From Muscardinus avellanarius (lineage: Eukaryota > Chordata > Mammalia > Rodentia > Gliridae), in contig OY726569.1 of assembly GCA_963383645.1 (NCBI GenBank), positions 74,333,135-74,397,134 on the forward strand: a DNA stretch of 64,000 nt, given 5' to 3'. The position numbers and the translations under genes were made by a program. The notes beneath the pieces were generated by a model. It was not told where the DNA came from. It ran no database searches and was given only the letters and a program-made list of their open reading frames with translations. Shown one piece after another: positions 1-10,635 of the stretch; the stretch's first letter is position 1, and each line of letters begins with the position of its first letter.

Positions 1-1420
1 ATACTTGCATGAGCCAAATCCTCCCTCTCTCCTTCCCTCCCTCCCTTCCTTCCTTTGTTCTTAAGATTTTCTCTCTTTTTCTTTTTTTTTCCCCATGAAT
101 GTGGTAAGTTATTTAAAATCTTAGTCTCCGTTTTATTATTTGTAAAAATAGAAATTACATTTGCTTTGCAGGTTGGTTATGAGAGTCAAATGAAATGGTC
201 AGCTGCTTGGTACACAATAGGTGAGCAATAAATGCTGGTTTCCTTTCCTGGAGTTTTATGTTGATTTGGGGGAAATGACTTCATCCTTGGGGAAGAATGG
301 CTGTCACTCATTATGCAGCTGGAACAATACCAACATGGTTCTTTGGGAAACACCCACTTCCCCTGCCCAGACACAGGGAATGGAATGGGAAAGACCCAGC
401 CTTTCCCATACCCAAGCCCTCTGGGGCCAACCAGAGAGGCCAGACTGCCAGGGCAAAGTGAGAAGGGCTGCAGCGCCCCTGCCATGGTCTCCCAGTCTGT
501 CAGTCCCTTTCTTCATTCATTTGTCCATTCATGCCATACTCCCTATGTTTGAGTGCCTTCTGGCGCAGGCTTGATGCTTCTGGCTTGATGCTGGGACTCA
601 GTGGTGCACAGGCTGGGATGGAGGGAGAGGTAGGTGCACATCGTAACAGTTTAAGTGAGAGCTATGAGTGAAAAGTGTGGGCTATTCACACGCGGGAAGC
701 TGACCTGCTCTGGAGGGCTGCCTGGGGGAATTAACGCTGAATCAGAGACACAGAGAACAAATAGTGAGTGGGGCAAGTGTGTGGGAAGATGACCCTGTGT
801 TCTCCCACTCCCATCAACTGTGGGTGCCAACCCAGAGCTTCCTGCAAGCTCCATAAGGTTCTGCTGGGCCTCACCTCCCAAACCTTCCCGTGCAATCCCT
901 CTGCAGAAGAACAATTTCCTCTCAAATGAGTCTCCATCTCACCCAGGAAAATGGCCAAGATGACAGAGAGAAGGGTGAACCCTTCTGGGAGCACTTGCCT
1001 TCCACTCCAGGGCATGTAGAGGCAAATTGTCTTTGAAAAATAGAGTCTAAATACTGAGAATCTCAGTACGTTCTGGCCAGTGTTTTCCCGACTCCATGGA
1101 GTGACTTTTCTTCTCTCCTTGTGTCATGGCACTCTGTCTCTCCCCACTTGTACAGCTGGGCCTCGGCCTGAGCCTGCCCTGCCTGCTTTGGCACCTCACC
1201 TGATCGGGTAAGGTCTTTCATTGCTAAGCAAGGAGACCCATCCCAGCCAAGGGCAAAGGATGAACTTGATGTCAGCCCTGGATGTGGCCAAACAACAGAT
1301 GGTCTGTGAGCCTCAGAAGGAAAGAAGGAACCACCAAGAACGGAACCAGGCTGCTTTCACCTCCTCTGCACTAGGCTGGCAGATGGGAGCAATGCTGGCA
1401 ATCAAAGGCAAGAGAGCCTT
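1..1420. other. Unclassified flank with an L2-like relic
   Basis: No gene is recognised. A C/T-rich tract opens the window. From about 505 to 650 the text resembles the 3' region of an L2 LINE: it has the 'cattcat...' run, then 'gagtgcctt', then 'gctgggactcagtg'. The rest (650-1,420) is moderately GC-rich single-copy-looking DNA. Short overlapping open frames on both strands lack splice support and look like chance. Confidence 0.5.
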
Positions 1421-1424
1421 TGGG

Positions 1425-1500
1425 GCAGTGGGTGTAGCTCAGTGGTACAGTACACAGAAGGCCCCGGGTTCTGTCTCCGCACCGCAAACAAAACGAAAAG
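1425..1500 (+). repeat. ID-type SINE (tRNA-derived), lone copy
   Basis: It carries the tRNA-like A box 'TAGCTCAGTGG' and a B-box-like 'GGGTTCTGTC', followed by an A-rich tail with 'caaacaaaacg'. This is the ID/tRNA-Ala-derived module without a B1-like head. Confidence 0.7.
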
Positions 1501-1607
1501 AGCCTTGGATACTCTTTGTGGATGAGATGGGGAAGCATGTGCCTGGCCAGACTATAGCCATATGGTGCCATCTCTAGTGACAGAGCTGTCCCAAATACTG
1601 TGCTGTT

Positions 1608-2953
1608 TAAGTTACTTAGGTTGGCCTTGAACCTTCAATCCTCCTGCCTTAGTCTCCCAAGACACTGGAATTACAGGTATGTGCCACTACTCTCAGTTAA
1701 AAATTTTAAAATATATCTTTTTCTTTTTGCTTCTGGGAATTGAACCCAGGAGCATTCTACCTCCAAACCATACTCTTATCTCTTTATTTATTTATTTAAT
1801 TAAAAAAAATTTTTTTGCAGTGCTGAGGATGGAACCCAGGAGCATTCTACCTCTGAGCTACACCCCCAGCCCTATTTTTTATTCTTTATTTTGAAACAGG
1901 ATCTCACTTAGTTGCAGAGGACCTAACTAAATAACTGAGGCTGTCCGCAAACCTGCGATCCTCCTGTCTCAGCCTCCCAATTGCTGGGGTTAGAAGTGTG
2001 TGCCACCATGCTCGGTGATTTTATTTTTTTATAGTTATGTATTTATTTACTTTTGGTGGTACTGGGGATGGAATTCTGGGACATTCTAATTCTGAGATAC
2101 ACTCCCAGCCTTATTTTATTCTTTTATTTTGAAACAGGGTCTTACTACATTGCCAAGGTCCTAAGTTGCTGAGGCTGGCAGTGAACTTGCAATCCTCCTA
2201 TTTCAGCCTCCCAAGTATTGGGATTACAAGCATGCACCATTAGGCCCAGATTTTTTTTTTTTTTTCTTTTTGCATTACTGGGAATTGAACCCAGGGTCAT
2301 TCTACCTCTGAGTTATACCCCCACCCTATTTTTTTTCTTTATTTTAAAACAGGGTCTCACTAAATTGCAGAGGGCCTCACTAAGTAGCTGAGGCTGGTCC
2401 CAAACCTATAATCCTCCTGTCTCAGCCTCCCAGGTACAGGGATTACAAGTGTTCACAATCACACCCAGCTCAGATTTTATGTTTTATTTTTGAAACAGGT
2501 CTCACTAAATTGCTGAGGGTCTGGCTAAGATATTGAGGCTGGCCTAGAACCTGCAATCTTCCTGTCTCAGCCTCCCAGGTACCAAGATTCAAGTGTGCAC
2601 TATGGGGCCTGGCAAAAAATGAATATATTTTTTAGCCGGGTGTGGTGGCACACACTTGTAATCCCAGCATTTGGGAGGCTGACACAAGAGGATCCGGGTT
2701 CACAGCCAGCCTCAGCTACTTAATAAGGCCCTTTGCAACTCAGTGAGACCCTGTTTCAAAATAAAGAAGCCTGGCGTGGTGGGGCATGCTTGTAAACCCT
2801 GCGCTTGGGAGGCTGAGACAGGAGGATCGCACAGTTTCGAAGCCAGCTTCGGCTACTTAGTGAGACCCTGTTTCCAAATAAAATATAAAATAGATCTGGG
2901 AGTATAGCAAGGAGGTAGAAAGCCTCTGGGTTCTACCCCTAGTACCACCAAAA

Positions 2954-2984
<31 letters not shown>

Positions 2985-3085
2985 AATAATAATTAAAAAA
3001 ATAAATAAATAATTTTTAAAAAATAGGGCTGGTGATGTAGCTTGGAGGTAGAATGCCCCTGGGTTTCATCTCTAGTACTGGGAAA
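1608..3085. repeat. Cluster of MEN (B1+ID dimer) SINEs
   Basis: Minus-strand copies or parts lie at about 1,608-1,698 (head), 1,722-1,785 (tail), 1,812-2,017, 2,051-2,251, 2,265-2,473 and 2,480-2,614 (head). A plus-strand copy starts at 2,633, breaks off at about 2,768 in its A-rich linker and resumes with its ID tail at 3,025-3,082. The gap is filled by a second plus-strand copy (2,769-2,955). Minus copies are recognised by 'ggtactggggatggaaccc' at the left and 'ccaccatgc..ggc' at the right. Confidence 0.85.
2769..2955 (+). repeat. MEN SINE, intermediate subfamily, nested
   Basis: It has 'gcgcttgggagg', a head B box close to 'GTTTCGAAGCC', the linker 'tttccaaataaaat' and the tail start 'gatctgggagtatag', but keeps the older tail end 'gggttctacccc'. 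It sits in the linker of an older MEN copy, followed by an (AAAT)n tract at 2,949-2,993. Confidence 0.75.
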
Positions 3086-3520
3086 AATAAAAGAAGAAAT
3101 TTTTCTAAAAAATCAAAATGTAAAAGAAAAAAACAAGAAAAATGCATCACTTTTAATTCCATTATCCAGGAGCAACCATTCATAACCGTTGGCAATTTCA
3201 GAGTTAGAAACTATCTCTGGAAAGATACACATACAGAATCGCTGCAATTGTTTCTAGGAAAAAGTCATGGGAGGCAAGTTTTACTTTTTATTTTATATAT
3301 ATTGAATTTTGTCTTGTACATATAATAACATAAAAATATACAATTTACTTTATACAAGTAACACTAAGATTAGGCTCTCCTGACCATATTAAAAATAAAT
3401 ATCAGGAGTCCAATCATTTGGACCATTTGGTGTATAAAACCTAATTTCATTATAAATTTAGTTTATACACCATGCATTTCAAATTTATTTATAAAACTTT
3501 GCTTGAACTATTAACTTCAG
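3086..3520. other. AT-rich unclassified stretch
   Basis: AT-rich sequence with no recognised gene or repeat family. The short plus-strand open frame here begins inside the preceding SINE tail and has no independent support. Confidence 0.5.
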
Positions 3521-3521
3521 T

Positions 3522-3713
3522 AACCAGGTGTGGTGGCGCACACCTGTCATTTCAGTTCTTGGGAGGCTGCGAGAGGAGAATCAGAGGTCCGAGATCAGCC
3601 CCAGCAACTTAGTGAAACCCTCAGCAACTTTTGAGACCCTGTTTAACAACAACAAAAAAGTAGGGCTGGGGGTTTAGTTTGGAGGTGGAATGCCCCAGGT
3701 TCAATCCCAAGCA

Positions 3714-3760
<47 letters not shown>
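3522..3760 (+). repeat. MEN SINE with (CA)n tail
   Basis: Head 'aaccaggtgtggtggcgc', tail 'gtttagtttggaggtggaatg'. It ends in a perfect CA microsatellite (about 3,716-3,760) in place of a plain poly(A) tail, a common conversion in this window. Confidence 0.85.
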
Positions 3761-3763
<3 letters not shown>

Positions 3764-3867
3764 ACTTCAGTGAAGCATATCTCTATGCAGGCATTCCATG
3801 TTGTTTCAATAGGGCTCAGATATTGTTATAGAAAGTTTCTTTCCCACGGGCCTCTTTTCCCTATGCA

Positions 3868-4200
3868 CTTGCCTTAGAGTTAGGAGACCCGTATTCTAAT
3901 TCTGGCTTCAAGACAGGCGTGGTGGCGCACACCTGTAATCCCAGTACTCAGGAGCCTGAGATGGAGGATTGCAGGTTCAAAATCAGCCTCAGCAACATAG
4001 TGAGGCCTCAGCAACTTAGCAAGACCCTGTTTCCAAAGTTAAAAAATATATATATAGGACTAGGAGTATAACCCCTAGCACCACAAAATTAGTTAATTCT
4101 GGTCCCACTGCTTTCAGCTGTGGGACCTTGAGTGAGTTACTTAACATCTCCAAGTCTTACTTTATTCTTAAGTAAAATGGGGTTGCAATGCCATAATTCT
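3868..4200 (+). repeat. MIR relic split by a MEN insertion
   Basis: The MIR core (the clause 'gtgggaccttgagtgagttacttaac' in its usual order, 4,121-4,150, then 'taaaatgggg') continues a MIR 5' part at 3,868-3,909 ('agagttaggagacccg'). A plus-strand MEN copy at about 3,910-4,085 separates the halves. 'taattctgg' occurs on both sides. Confidence 0.65.
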
Positions 4201-4327
4201 TTATTCCCCTATAATCTGAGTACTTTTCCCTGAACTTGGCATCAAAACTGGTTAGGTAATGAAATCTGATCTGAACTGGTGTTGAGTCACAGAGTCTTAT
4301 ATCATGTGCCTGTTAGAACATGTCACT

Positions 4328-4483
4328 AAGGGTTGGCATGGTGGTACATGCCTGTAATCCCAGCGAACTGGGAGTCTGAGGCAGGAAGATTGCAAGTTAA
4401 AGGCCAACCTCGGCAACTTAGCAAAGTCTTATCCCCCCAAAATGGGATGCATGATGCTCTAGGTTCAATCTCTAGTAACATAC

Positions 4484-4525
<42 letters not shown>
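4328..4525 (+). repeat. MEN SINE with (CA)n tail
   Basis: Head 'ggcatggtggtacatgcc', degenerate ID tail, then a CA tract at about 4,484-4,524. Diverged (old) copy. Confidence 0.8.
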
Positions 4526-5369
4526 TACTAGGTCTTTGATTGCCAGTTGTTTACCCAATAGTCATTCTTATCATCTTGCTTAATACAGAACCCTGATTGA
4601 TTTTACTGGGAATAGAAATTTACCCAGCCCAAATATTCCATTTCCTAGCCTTCCTTGCAAATAGAAGATGGCCAATGAGAGATAACTGGAAGTGGTTGGG
4701 TATAGTTTCCAGAAAAGCACCTCCTTTCCTCATGCCCCCCTTTTTTACTGCCTTAACAGGGATGTGATAGCTGGGGCTATGGCAGCTATCTCGAGTGTAG
4801 GCCAGCGGTTTGATCTCTGTTTAAGGTAACCCTAAGTGGAGCAATAGACCAGTAAAATATCTAAAGACTTTTAAGTGTCATGAAAACCCATGAGAGCACA
4901 AAAAAGAGGCATGGTACTCATAGGGATGTCCTGGCGATGTTAGGGACATGCCCAACAGGAAAGCGTGAGCAGGCGACCCCTTCCACTTGAGTCCATAAGA
5001 AGAACGCACTCAGGGGTTGTTTTGGTGCCCATTTCTCCATACACTGATTCCAGTTTCAGCGAAAGAAGGACAGTTCCTCTTGGGCTGGGGTGTAGGAGCC
5101 TGGTGGGGGCACCCTGGCCTTCTGGATGATTTGCAGAAACAACCAGTCAAACATGATGGTCTTTTACCTAGTCCTGCTCTTGAGTTACTGAAGGAGTCTA
5201 TCCTCTAAGGGCTGGCCAGGCGGTATGGCTGCTGAAAGTCCTGGTTCTGAGGGTTTTGGGGAGGACTTGGACCTCTGAAGAGTGGGGAATCAAAGGGCGG
5301 GAATCAAAGAGCTGAGCCTGAGGCTGGCTCCAGGAGCTTATGGGAGGGGGAGCTGGAGAAAGCCTGGAG
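4526..5369. other. Unclassified single-copy-looking DNA
   Basis: No repeat family or gene recognised. Short open frames occur on both strands without splice signals that I trust. Confidence 0.4.
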
Positions 5370-5585
5370 AGGTTTTTTTTTTCAGTGCTGGAGATGGAAC
5401 CCAGGGGCATTCTATCTCCGAGCTATACACCCCAGCCCTATTTTTTATTCTTTATTTTGAAACAGGGTCTCACTGAGTTGCAAAGGGCCTTACTAAGTAG
5501 CTAGGCTGTCCTCAAACCGTGATCCTCTGGTCTCAGCCTCCCGAATGCTGGGATTACAAGCGTGAGCCACCACGCCCGGCTGCCT
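5370..5585 (-). repeat. MEN SINE, minus strand
   Basis: Reads 'gtgctggagatggaaccc' to 'ccaccacgcccggctg'. Near full length and relatively well preserved. Confidence 0.85.
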
Positions 5586-5859
5586 AAATAGCTTTGCAAA
5601 GTGAATACTCAGTGTTTCTAGAAAGGCCTCTGAGGCCCACTGGGAGAGGGTGTGAGGGCCTTGGGGCTGAGACTAGGGAGAAAGGTCAGGAAGTCCTGCT
5701 TTTAGATCCTGAGGCCAGAGTGATCCAGGGGCCACTTGGGTCTCAGAGTTTGATGAGCTGTTTTTGGAGCCCAGGAGTCATTAGATTGTTAATTATGTGG
5801 TTTTCACCACAAAATCAATGTGACCTTTGTCAAATTCCTTCTTGTGCTTCTTTGTTTTG

Positions 5860-5942
5860 TTTTGGATTCTGGTGCTAGGAACGCCACCCAGAGTCCCCGC
5901 ATGCTAGGCGAGTGCTGCAGCACACTAAATACACTCCCAGTC
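5860..5942 (-). repeat. ID SINE, minus strand
   Basis: Carries 'ggtgctaggaacg', then 'catgctaggcgagtgctg', then 'actcccag'. This is the reverse complement of an ID element with the unmodified central region 'gcaagcgc..tgcatgaggcc'-like, distinct from MEN tails. Confidence 0.65.
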
Positions 5943-6164
5943 AAATTCTTGCTCTTGAGCATCTCTGTCATCGCTTGTCACAGAGGCCTTATCCTCTTCT
6001 GAGGCACGTTACAGAGCAATGCTTTAGAATGATCCACCAAGAACCCAGACCGTAGAACTGGAGAAATAGTCTTTGTTAACATGATCACAACGTGTTTAGT
6101 ACACTACATGAAAGGGTGCATTCATAGTTCCTCCTTAACTCCAAAAGACAGAGATGCAATTGAA

Positions 6165-6968
6165 ACGGGGGGTTTCTTGAGAAGAAACCCAGTGTTTCAT
6201 CAAAGATGAAACAGAGTTTCTTGAGAAGAAACTCAGCGTTTTCTTACCGGGTTCTTGTCTACGGTGAGCCAAGAATGACACCCGCAGACTGCAGGAAGGG
6301 GAGTAAATGGTTTATTGGAAGCAGCAGGGAATAGGGAAAAGTGGCCGAACACCCCAAAGGGGCTGTCGGAACTCTGGAGTCCAGCAGCTGCCTTCAGGAC
6401 AATACTTGAGAGTAACCCAAGCCGAATGCCTTCAGTTGCAAGCTGCTTTCTTCCAGAGTTCACGCGATCTGCCAGAAAAGTGCAGGTCACCCCTTGGGGC
6501 CCTGGTCAGCCTTGATGTCCAGCAGAGGCCTTCAGGTCACTACCCAAGAGTAGCCCGAGCCACATGCCCTCCATTGCACTCTGCCTTCTCTCAAAGCTAA
6601 CGGGACCTGCGAGAGAGAAAAGCTCCCCAAAGGGGAGGGGTTCCCTGAGAGGGAAAAACCGTCCTGGTGGCTGGTCTAAGGTTTTATAGATGTCTGCGTG
6701 TCCTCTGTTGGTTGTGGTGAGTTTGGGATCCTGGAAATTCTGGGAAGCAGCTCTCAGAATTTGCATGTCCTTTGAAGAGTCTCCTTTCAGTAAAGTGTCA
6801 GACTTGCTCCAGTGATGTCTCCTGGGTTTGTTGATTAGTAACCAGATGCTTTTGTGAAGCTTTGGCCCTTCTTATCTCTGAACCTTGACCCCTTACCCCT
6901 CAAGAAATTAAGTTTTTTCTACCAGGCCTCTTCACTGTCTGCCTATTTCCTTTCTGTCTCCTCACAAT
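6165..6968 (-). mobile_element. ERV LTR (ERV1-like), minus strand, probably solo
   Basis: Read on the minus strand, the element would start near 6,968 with 'TGTGAGGAG'. It has a TATA-like box (complement of 6,682-6,688) and a poly(A) signal AATAAA (complement of 6,311-6,316) about 370 bases later, then a U5-like region. The spacing fits an LTR. I saw no gag, pol or env remnants beside it, so it is probably a solo LTR. Between TATA and poly(A) lies an imperfect tandem duplication of about 125 bp. I could not fix the 3' border or a target-site duplication, so the class assignment is inference. Confidence 0.6.
6170..6234. other. Three consecutive perfect 9-3-9 hairpins
   Basis: Hairpin 1 is at 6,170-6,190 (GGGTTTCTT/AAGAAACCC, loop GAG). 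Hairpin 2 is at 6,193-6,213 (TGTTTCATC/GATGAAACA, loop AAA). Hairpin 3 is at 6,214-6,234 (GAGTTTCTT/AAGAAACTC, loop GAG). All three arms are perfect and the units are nearly contiguous. They lie at or just beyond the U5 end of the minus-strand LTR. Confidence 0.9.
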
Positions 6969-7732
6969 CACACACACCCTCCTTAACCCCAACCTCTACA
7001 GCATACTGCTAGACCCCATAACAGTTTCTGCCTGAGGGCTAGTATCCAAGCCTAATGTTAAATGTGTAAATCACATCTGTTGACTCCTCCAGGCTGTACA
7101 GAGCCTTCACACGCTGAGTAGGAGCAGAGCAAGTGTGTGCAGGCCTCGCTTTCTTCATCTTCCTGCTCCTTCCTCCCTTCTCAGTTCTCCATGGCAACAT
7201 GGAGATCAAAGCGGTCCCCAGCCCATACAAAGCCGTTGCTGGAAGAGCCACATCCACTAGCTGCCTCTCTCTCCTGACGGGGGCTGGGAGTGGTGCCAGG
7301 CCAGAGACTTTAGAAGGGAAACTTAGCAAGCGCTGGATTAAGCCTCCGGAGCAGATGTTGCGTGGATCAACAGCATTCAGAGAGCAGGGTGGTTGAGGGT
7401 GAGGACTGGGATTTGGATGGCTCCAAAAAGCCATGAACAAAGACCTGTAGACACTGCATGGAGAGGCTACGGAAGGGGCAGCTGTCAGGGGCCTCCTGGG
7501 GAGCCTACTCAGTGCCCCAGGACACTGAATCACAGTGAGGCTTTTCAAAAGATACAGAAAGAGCTCAGAGCCAGCCTCTGTGTAAACACCCGCCAACGCC
7601 CTATCCACAGAGTGCTCAGTGCACAGTCCTTCCTCCTGCTGTGCACGCAGCATTTATTTTTGTGTGTGTGGTATTAAGGATGAATACTCTACATCCCTAC
7701 ATCCCTAATTTGTGGGGTGTGTGTGTGTGCAC
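6969..7732. other. Unclassified stretch between an LTR and a SINE
   Basis: No gene is recognised. At 7,158-7,190 a long pyrimidine run ends in CAG, resembling a plus-strand splice acceptor, but no matching donor is convincing. A 204-codon open frame on the minus strand covers most of the stretch. It has no recognisable domain and I treat it as chance. Confidence 0.4.
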
Positions 7733-7930
7733 GCACGCATGGTACTGGGGATTGAACCCAGGTGTATGTAACCATGAGTTACACGCCTTGCCCTTTTTAT
7801 TTATGTATTTATTTTATTTTGAAACAGAGTCTCACTAGGATGCTGAGAGTCTCAGTACTCACTTGCTGAAACTGTTCTTGAACCTGCAAGCCTCCCAAGA
7901 ACTGGGATTATGGGTGTGCACCGCCACCCT
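7733..7930 (-). repeat. MEN SINE, minus strand
   Basis: From 'ggtactggggattgaaccc' to 'gcaccgccacc'. Its right end forms part of a recent tandem duplication (7,899-8,010). Confidence 0.8.
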
Positions 7931-8010
7931 GAAACCTCTTTATTTTTGGAATGGGAACTGGGATTATGGGTGTGCACCGCCACCCTGAAACCTCTTTATT
8001 TTTGGAATGG
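7899..8010. repeat. Perfect 56-bp tandem duplication
   Basis: Bases 7,899-7,954 repeat exactly at 7,955-8,010. Each begins 'gaactgggattatgggtgtg' and ends 'tttttggaatgg'+'g'. The unit spans the end of a SINE and its unique flank, so it is not a SINE feature. Confidence 0.9.
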
Positions 8011-8265
8011 GAATGACTATGCCTGAATTTTGCAAAGGAGTTAGGACTTGAAAAATGGCAGAAATAACGTAGGCACTGGAAGCACACAAAGCCCAGCTAC
8101 TTGGGCAGAGCTGAACTTACTGCCTCTTGAAACTGGCAAGTGGAGGGACCAGAGAGGTATGCCAATCAGAAGATATCTGTCTTCACTGGCATGCTGTAGC
8201 TTTGCCGCTGCCGACTGGAAGCTCTGGATAGCTAAGTCAGGGCAAAGACAAAGGAAGTGAAAAGG

Positions 8266-8563
8266 AGAGGCCAGCGGCTGGGGTGCAGCTCAAGGTAGAA
8301 GGCTGGCCTCGCAGGCATGGGGCCTTGGGTTTGGTCCTCAGAACCACAGGAAGGAGGGAGGGAGGGAGGGAGGGAGGAAGGGTGCATGGTGGCACATGCC
8401 TGTAATCCCAGTACATGGGAGGCTAAGACAAGAACATCTTGGTTCAAGGCCAGCCTCAGCAATTTGGTGAGACCCTGTTTCAATTAAAAAAAAAAAAATA
8501 GGGCTGGGGTATATTTTGGAGGTAGAATGTCCCTTGGTGTACCACACTCCAATACAGTACAAA
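8266..8563 (+). repeat. ID SINE, (GGGA)n tract and MEN SINE
   Basis: An ID copy ('gctggggtgcagctcaagg', 'cctcgcaggcatggggcc') lies at 8,270-8,345. A GGGA/GGAA microsatellite (about 8,345-8,380) is its altered tail. A plus-strand MEN follows at 8,384-8,563. Confidence 0.75.
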
Positions 8564-8714
8564 AAAAAGGATGAAGAGAGGAAGAGAGAGAGAAAAAAGG
8601 AGAAGCGGAGAAGCCAGGAGACCCGAAGGGACATGATCAAAGATGTGCTTGGCTGATTACACTGACCAGCATGGCGGCAGCTTTAGGAAAAAGCCCATTG
8701 TCCCACAGTGTGGA

Positions 8715-8885
8715 GAAAAAAATGGTTAGATTGGCAGTCAGGCAGACCTGAGTTTGAGTCCTGAGTTTGGCACTTACTAGCTGGTGACCTTAGGTGAGTT
8801 GCCTGACTATTTTTTGAGTCCCCAATCCTATTGCTAAAGCAGGGCCGATAATTTCTGCCTCACGGGTCTCTGTGAAGGTGAACAT
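8715..8885 (+). repeat. MIR relic
   Basis: The clauses 'gcagacctgagtttgag', 'cacttactagctggtgacc' and 'ggtgagttgcctgac' are the MIR core in consensus order. Confidence 0.75.
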
Positions 8886-8889
8886 GTTC

Positions 8890-9095
8890 TTTTTTTTTGT
8901 GATTCTGGGAATTGAATTCAGGGGCATTCTACCTTTAACCTATATCCCCAGCCCTATTTTCTAATTTTTTACTTTGAAACAGGGTCTTGCTAGGTTGGTG
9001 AGTCTCACTACTTGCCGAGGCTATCCTCAAACCTGCAAGCCTCCTGCCTCAGCCTCCCAAGTACTAGGATCACAGGTGTGCACCACTATGCATGG
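8890..9095 (-). repeat. MEN SINE, minus strand
   Basis: 'gattctgggaattgaattc' to 'ccactatgcatggctg', a diverged full-length copy. Confidence 0.8.
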
Positions 9096-9405
9096 CTGAA
9101 CATGTTCTTTTCCCTGAGACCTTTCACACACGTGCAACTTATTAGAAGCCTTGCCTCAGCGTCTTCACTTTGTGTGTGGGGAAGCTGGCCACAGTCCATT
9201 AGCTAAGCAGGCACTGCTCTTCCCTGTCATTGTTCAGCCCAGCTGGAGAGACACAGGCTTGTTCTTGGGCGGTGACTTCAGAAGCTGTTGTAAAGACATT
9301 CCGCTGAGAGGCCAGAGGCTTGGATTTCACTGAAGGCTTCAAAAAGTATTTGCATTTTGAGGCCCATTTCCCCTCACCATGTTTTTTTCATTTATTCTTG
9401 GCCAG

Positions 9406-9534
9406 TGGGAGAAGGGTTTTCATCTTTCTAGTTCCCCTGAAATTAATTTTTCTATGAAAGGATTTCTTACCACCAGAGAAGATCTGGGCCTGTTCCCAAG
9501 CAATCTGCCCAGTGATAGGCAGGCACGTCAAGAG
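9406..9534 (+). other. Speculative splice-bounded open segment
   Basis: The acceptor is a T-rich run ending GGCCAG at 9,405. The donor is GAG|GTAAGA at 9,535. The 129-base interval is open in one frame as 43 codons with phase 0 at both ends. I recognise no domain or homologue. It lies upstream of the CpG-island promoter, so it would belong to another transcript. It could easily be a chance pairing of splice-like sites. Confidence 0.15.
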
Positions 9535-9549
9535 GTAAGAGAAGAGGAA

Positions 9550-10020
9550 AAGGTGGGGTGCCTTTGTTACACCCAGTTCGAGGAGTCCCCAAAGACCACC
9601 AGGAGACGGTCACCATATGCAAAAGCAATGAGCCTTTATTCGGGCTTAAGATCAGACTCTCAGACCTCACTGATGCAGCGGATCTGTACCGAGAGCCCTG
9701 AGTGGCAGCTAGACAAAGCTGTTATGGTGGTTAGGGTAGGGGTGGGGAACTACTTAGTAAGTACATGATTGGGTGACTTCTGAGCAAGATTGGTCTGGTG
9801 CAAGAGGATTCGTCCATACTGACCACATTAGCTTAAACTTTTTAAGCACAGGTGTTTGGGTTTTAACAGTCAGTATTCAGCTGGGCTAACAGCCAATTCT
9901 TAGCTGACCAAAGTCAATCTTGGCTGATAGCTTAGAGACAGAGAGAAGGATTTTGTTCTGCCTAAGTCTTATTAATTTACAGTTGTCAGGGTTGTTCAGG
10001 GAACACACCTACATGAGGAC
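9550..10020 (-). mobile_element. ERV LTR (ERVK/class II-like), minus strand
   Basis: On the minus strand a poly(A) signal AATAAA (complement of 9,635-9,640) sits about 90 bases before the proposed 3' end, in the context 'GAATAAAGGCTCATTG', which is typical of class II rodent LTRs. The 5' end is probably near 10,000 ('TGTTCCCTGAAC' on the minus strand). No internal region is seen, so probably a solo LTR. I found no convincing target-site duplication. Confidence 0.55.
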
Positions 10021-10254
10021 AGTAATCAGAGAGTGTAGGGTTATGGGTGACAGTCAGGAGGCCTCAAAGCCCACAGGTCACTCCCTGGGTAACTGAGGGA
10101 ACCAGGCTTTGGCCACCAAAGGATGCAGAACAGCCAGCCCCAGTGAGACCATTCAGGACACGTCTGTGTAGAGTCTGACATCCACATCACCTTGCCTTTA
10201 GAGTCTCCTAGCTCCTGTTTCCATATGCCTCCTGCCATTGTTCTATCTGTCTCT
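10021..10254. other. Unclassified stretch after the LTR
   Basis: No gene or repeat recognised. The open frame on the minus strand runs into a SINE. Confidence 0.4.
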
Positions 10255-10455
10255 CTTTTTAAGGTACTGAGGATGGAACCCAGAGCCTTGCACATGCTGA
10301 GCAAGTGCTCTACCCCTGAGCTGTATCTTCAGCCCTTTTTATTTATTTTACTTTGAGAAAGGGTCTCACTAATTTGCACAGGGTAACCTCAAACTTGCCA
10401 CCCTTCTGCCTCAGCCTCCCTAGTCAATGGGATTTCAAGTCCACATTGCCCGCTG
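10255..10455 (-). repeat. SINE with full ID-type tail, minus strand
   Basis: It has 'ggtactgaggatggaaccc', then the ID-specific 'ccttgcacatgctgagcaag' and 'gctctacccctgagctg', followed by a diverged B1-like head. This tail keeps the central ID segment that most MEN copies here lack, which suggests an older B1-dID form. Confidence 0.7.
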
Positions 10456-10635
10456 CCTCATGCCTCCTCTAAGAGGCCAGTGGATTCTCCTGGTACTTGT
10501 GCAAGCCTCCTCTCCTGTGCAGCCTATCTTTACCCAGCTCTGAGCTAGCTTCCTGGGCCTGTGACCTGTGCATTTGCATAATATCTTGTGCTCAGAAGGG
10601 CCTGCTTTGGTTTAATGCTCTGTTGTCTCCATCTT

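Noticed and set aside
7039..7653. 204-codon minus-strand open frame
   Set aside because: No recognisable domain, ordinary composition, no supporting splice pattern, and opposing frames are also open. Probably chance in stop-poor sequence.
9379..9768. 129-codon open frame taken as a single-exon gene
   Set aside because: Its second half lies in an ERV LTR read antisense. Only the splice-bounded first part is kept as a low-confidence candidate.
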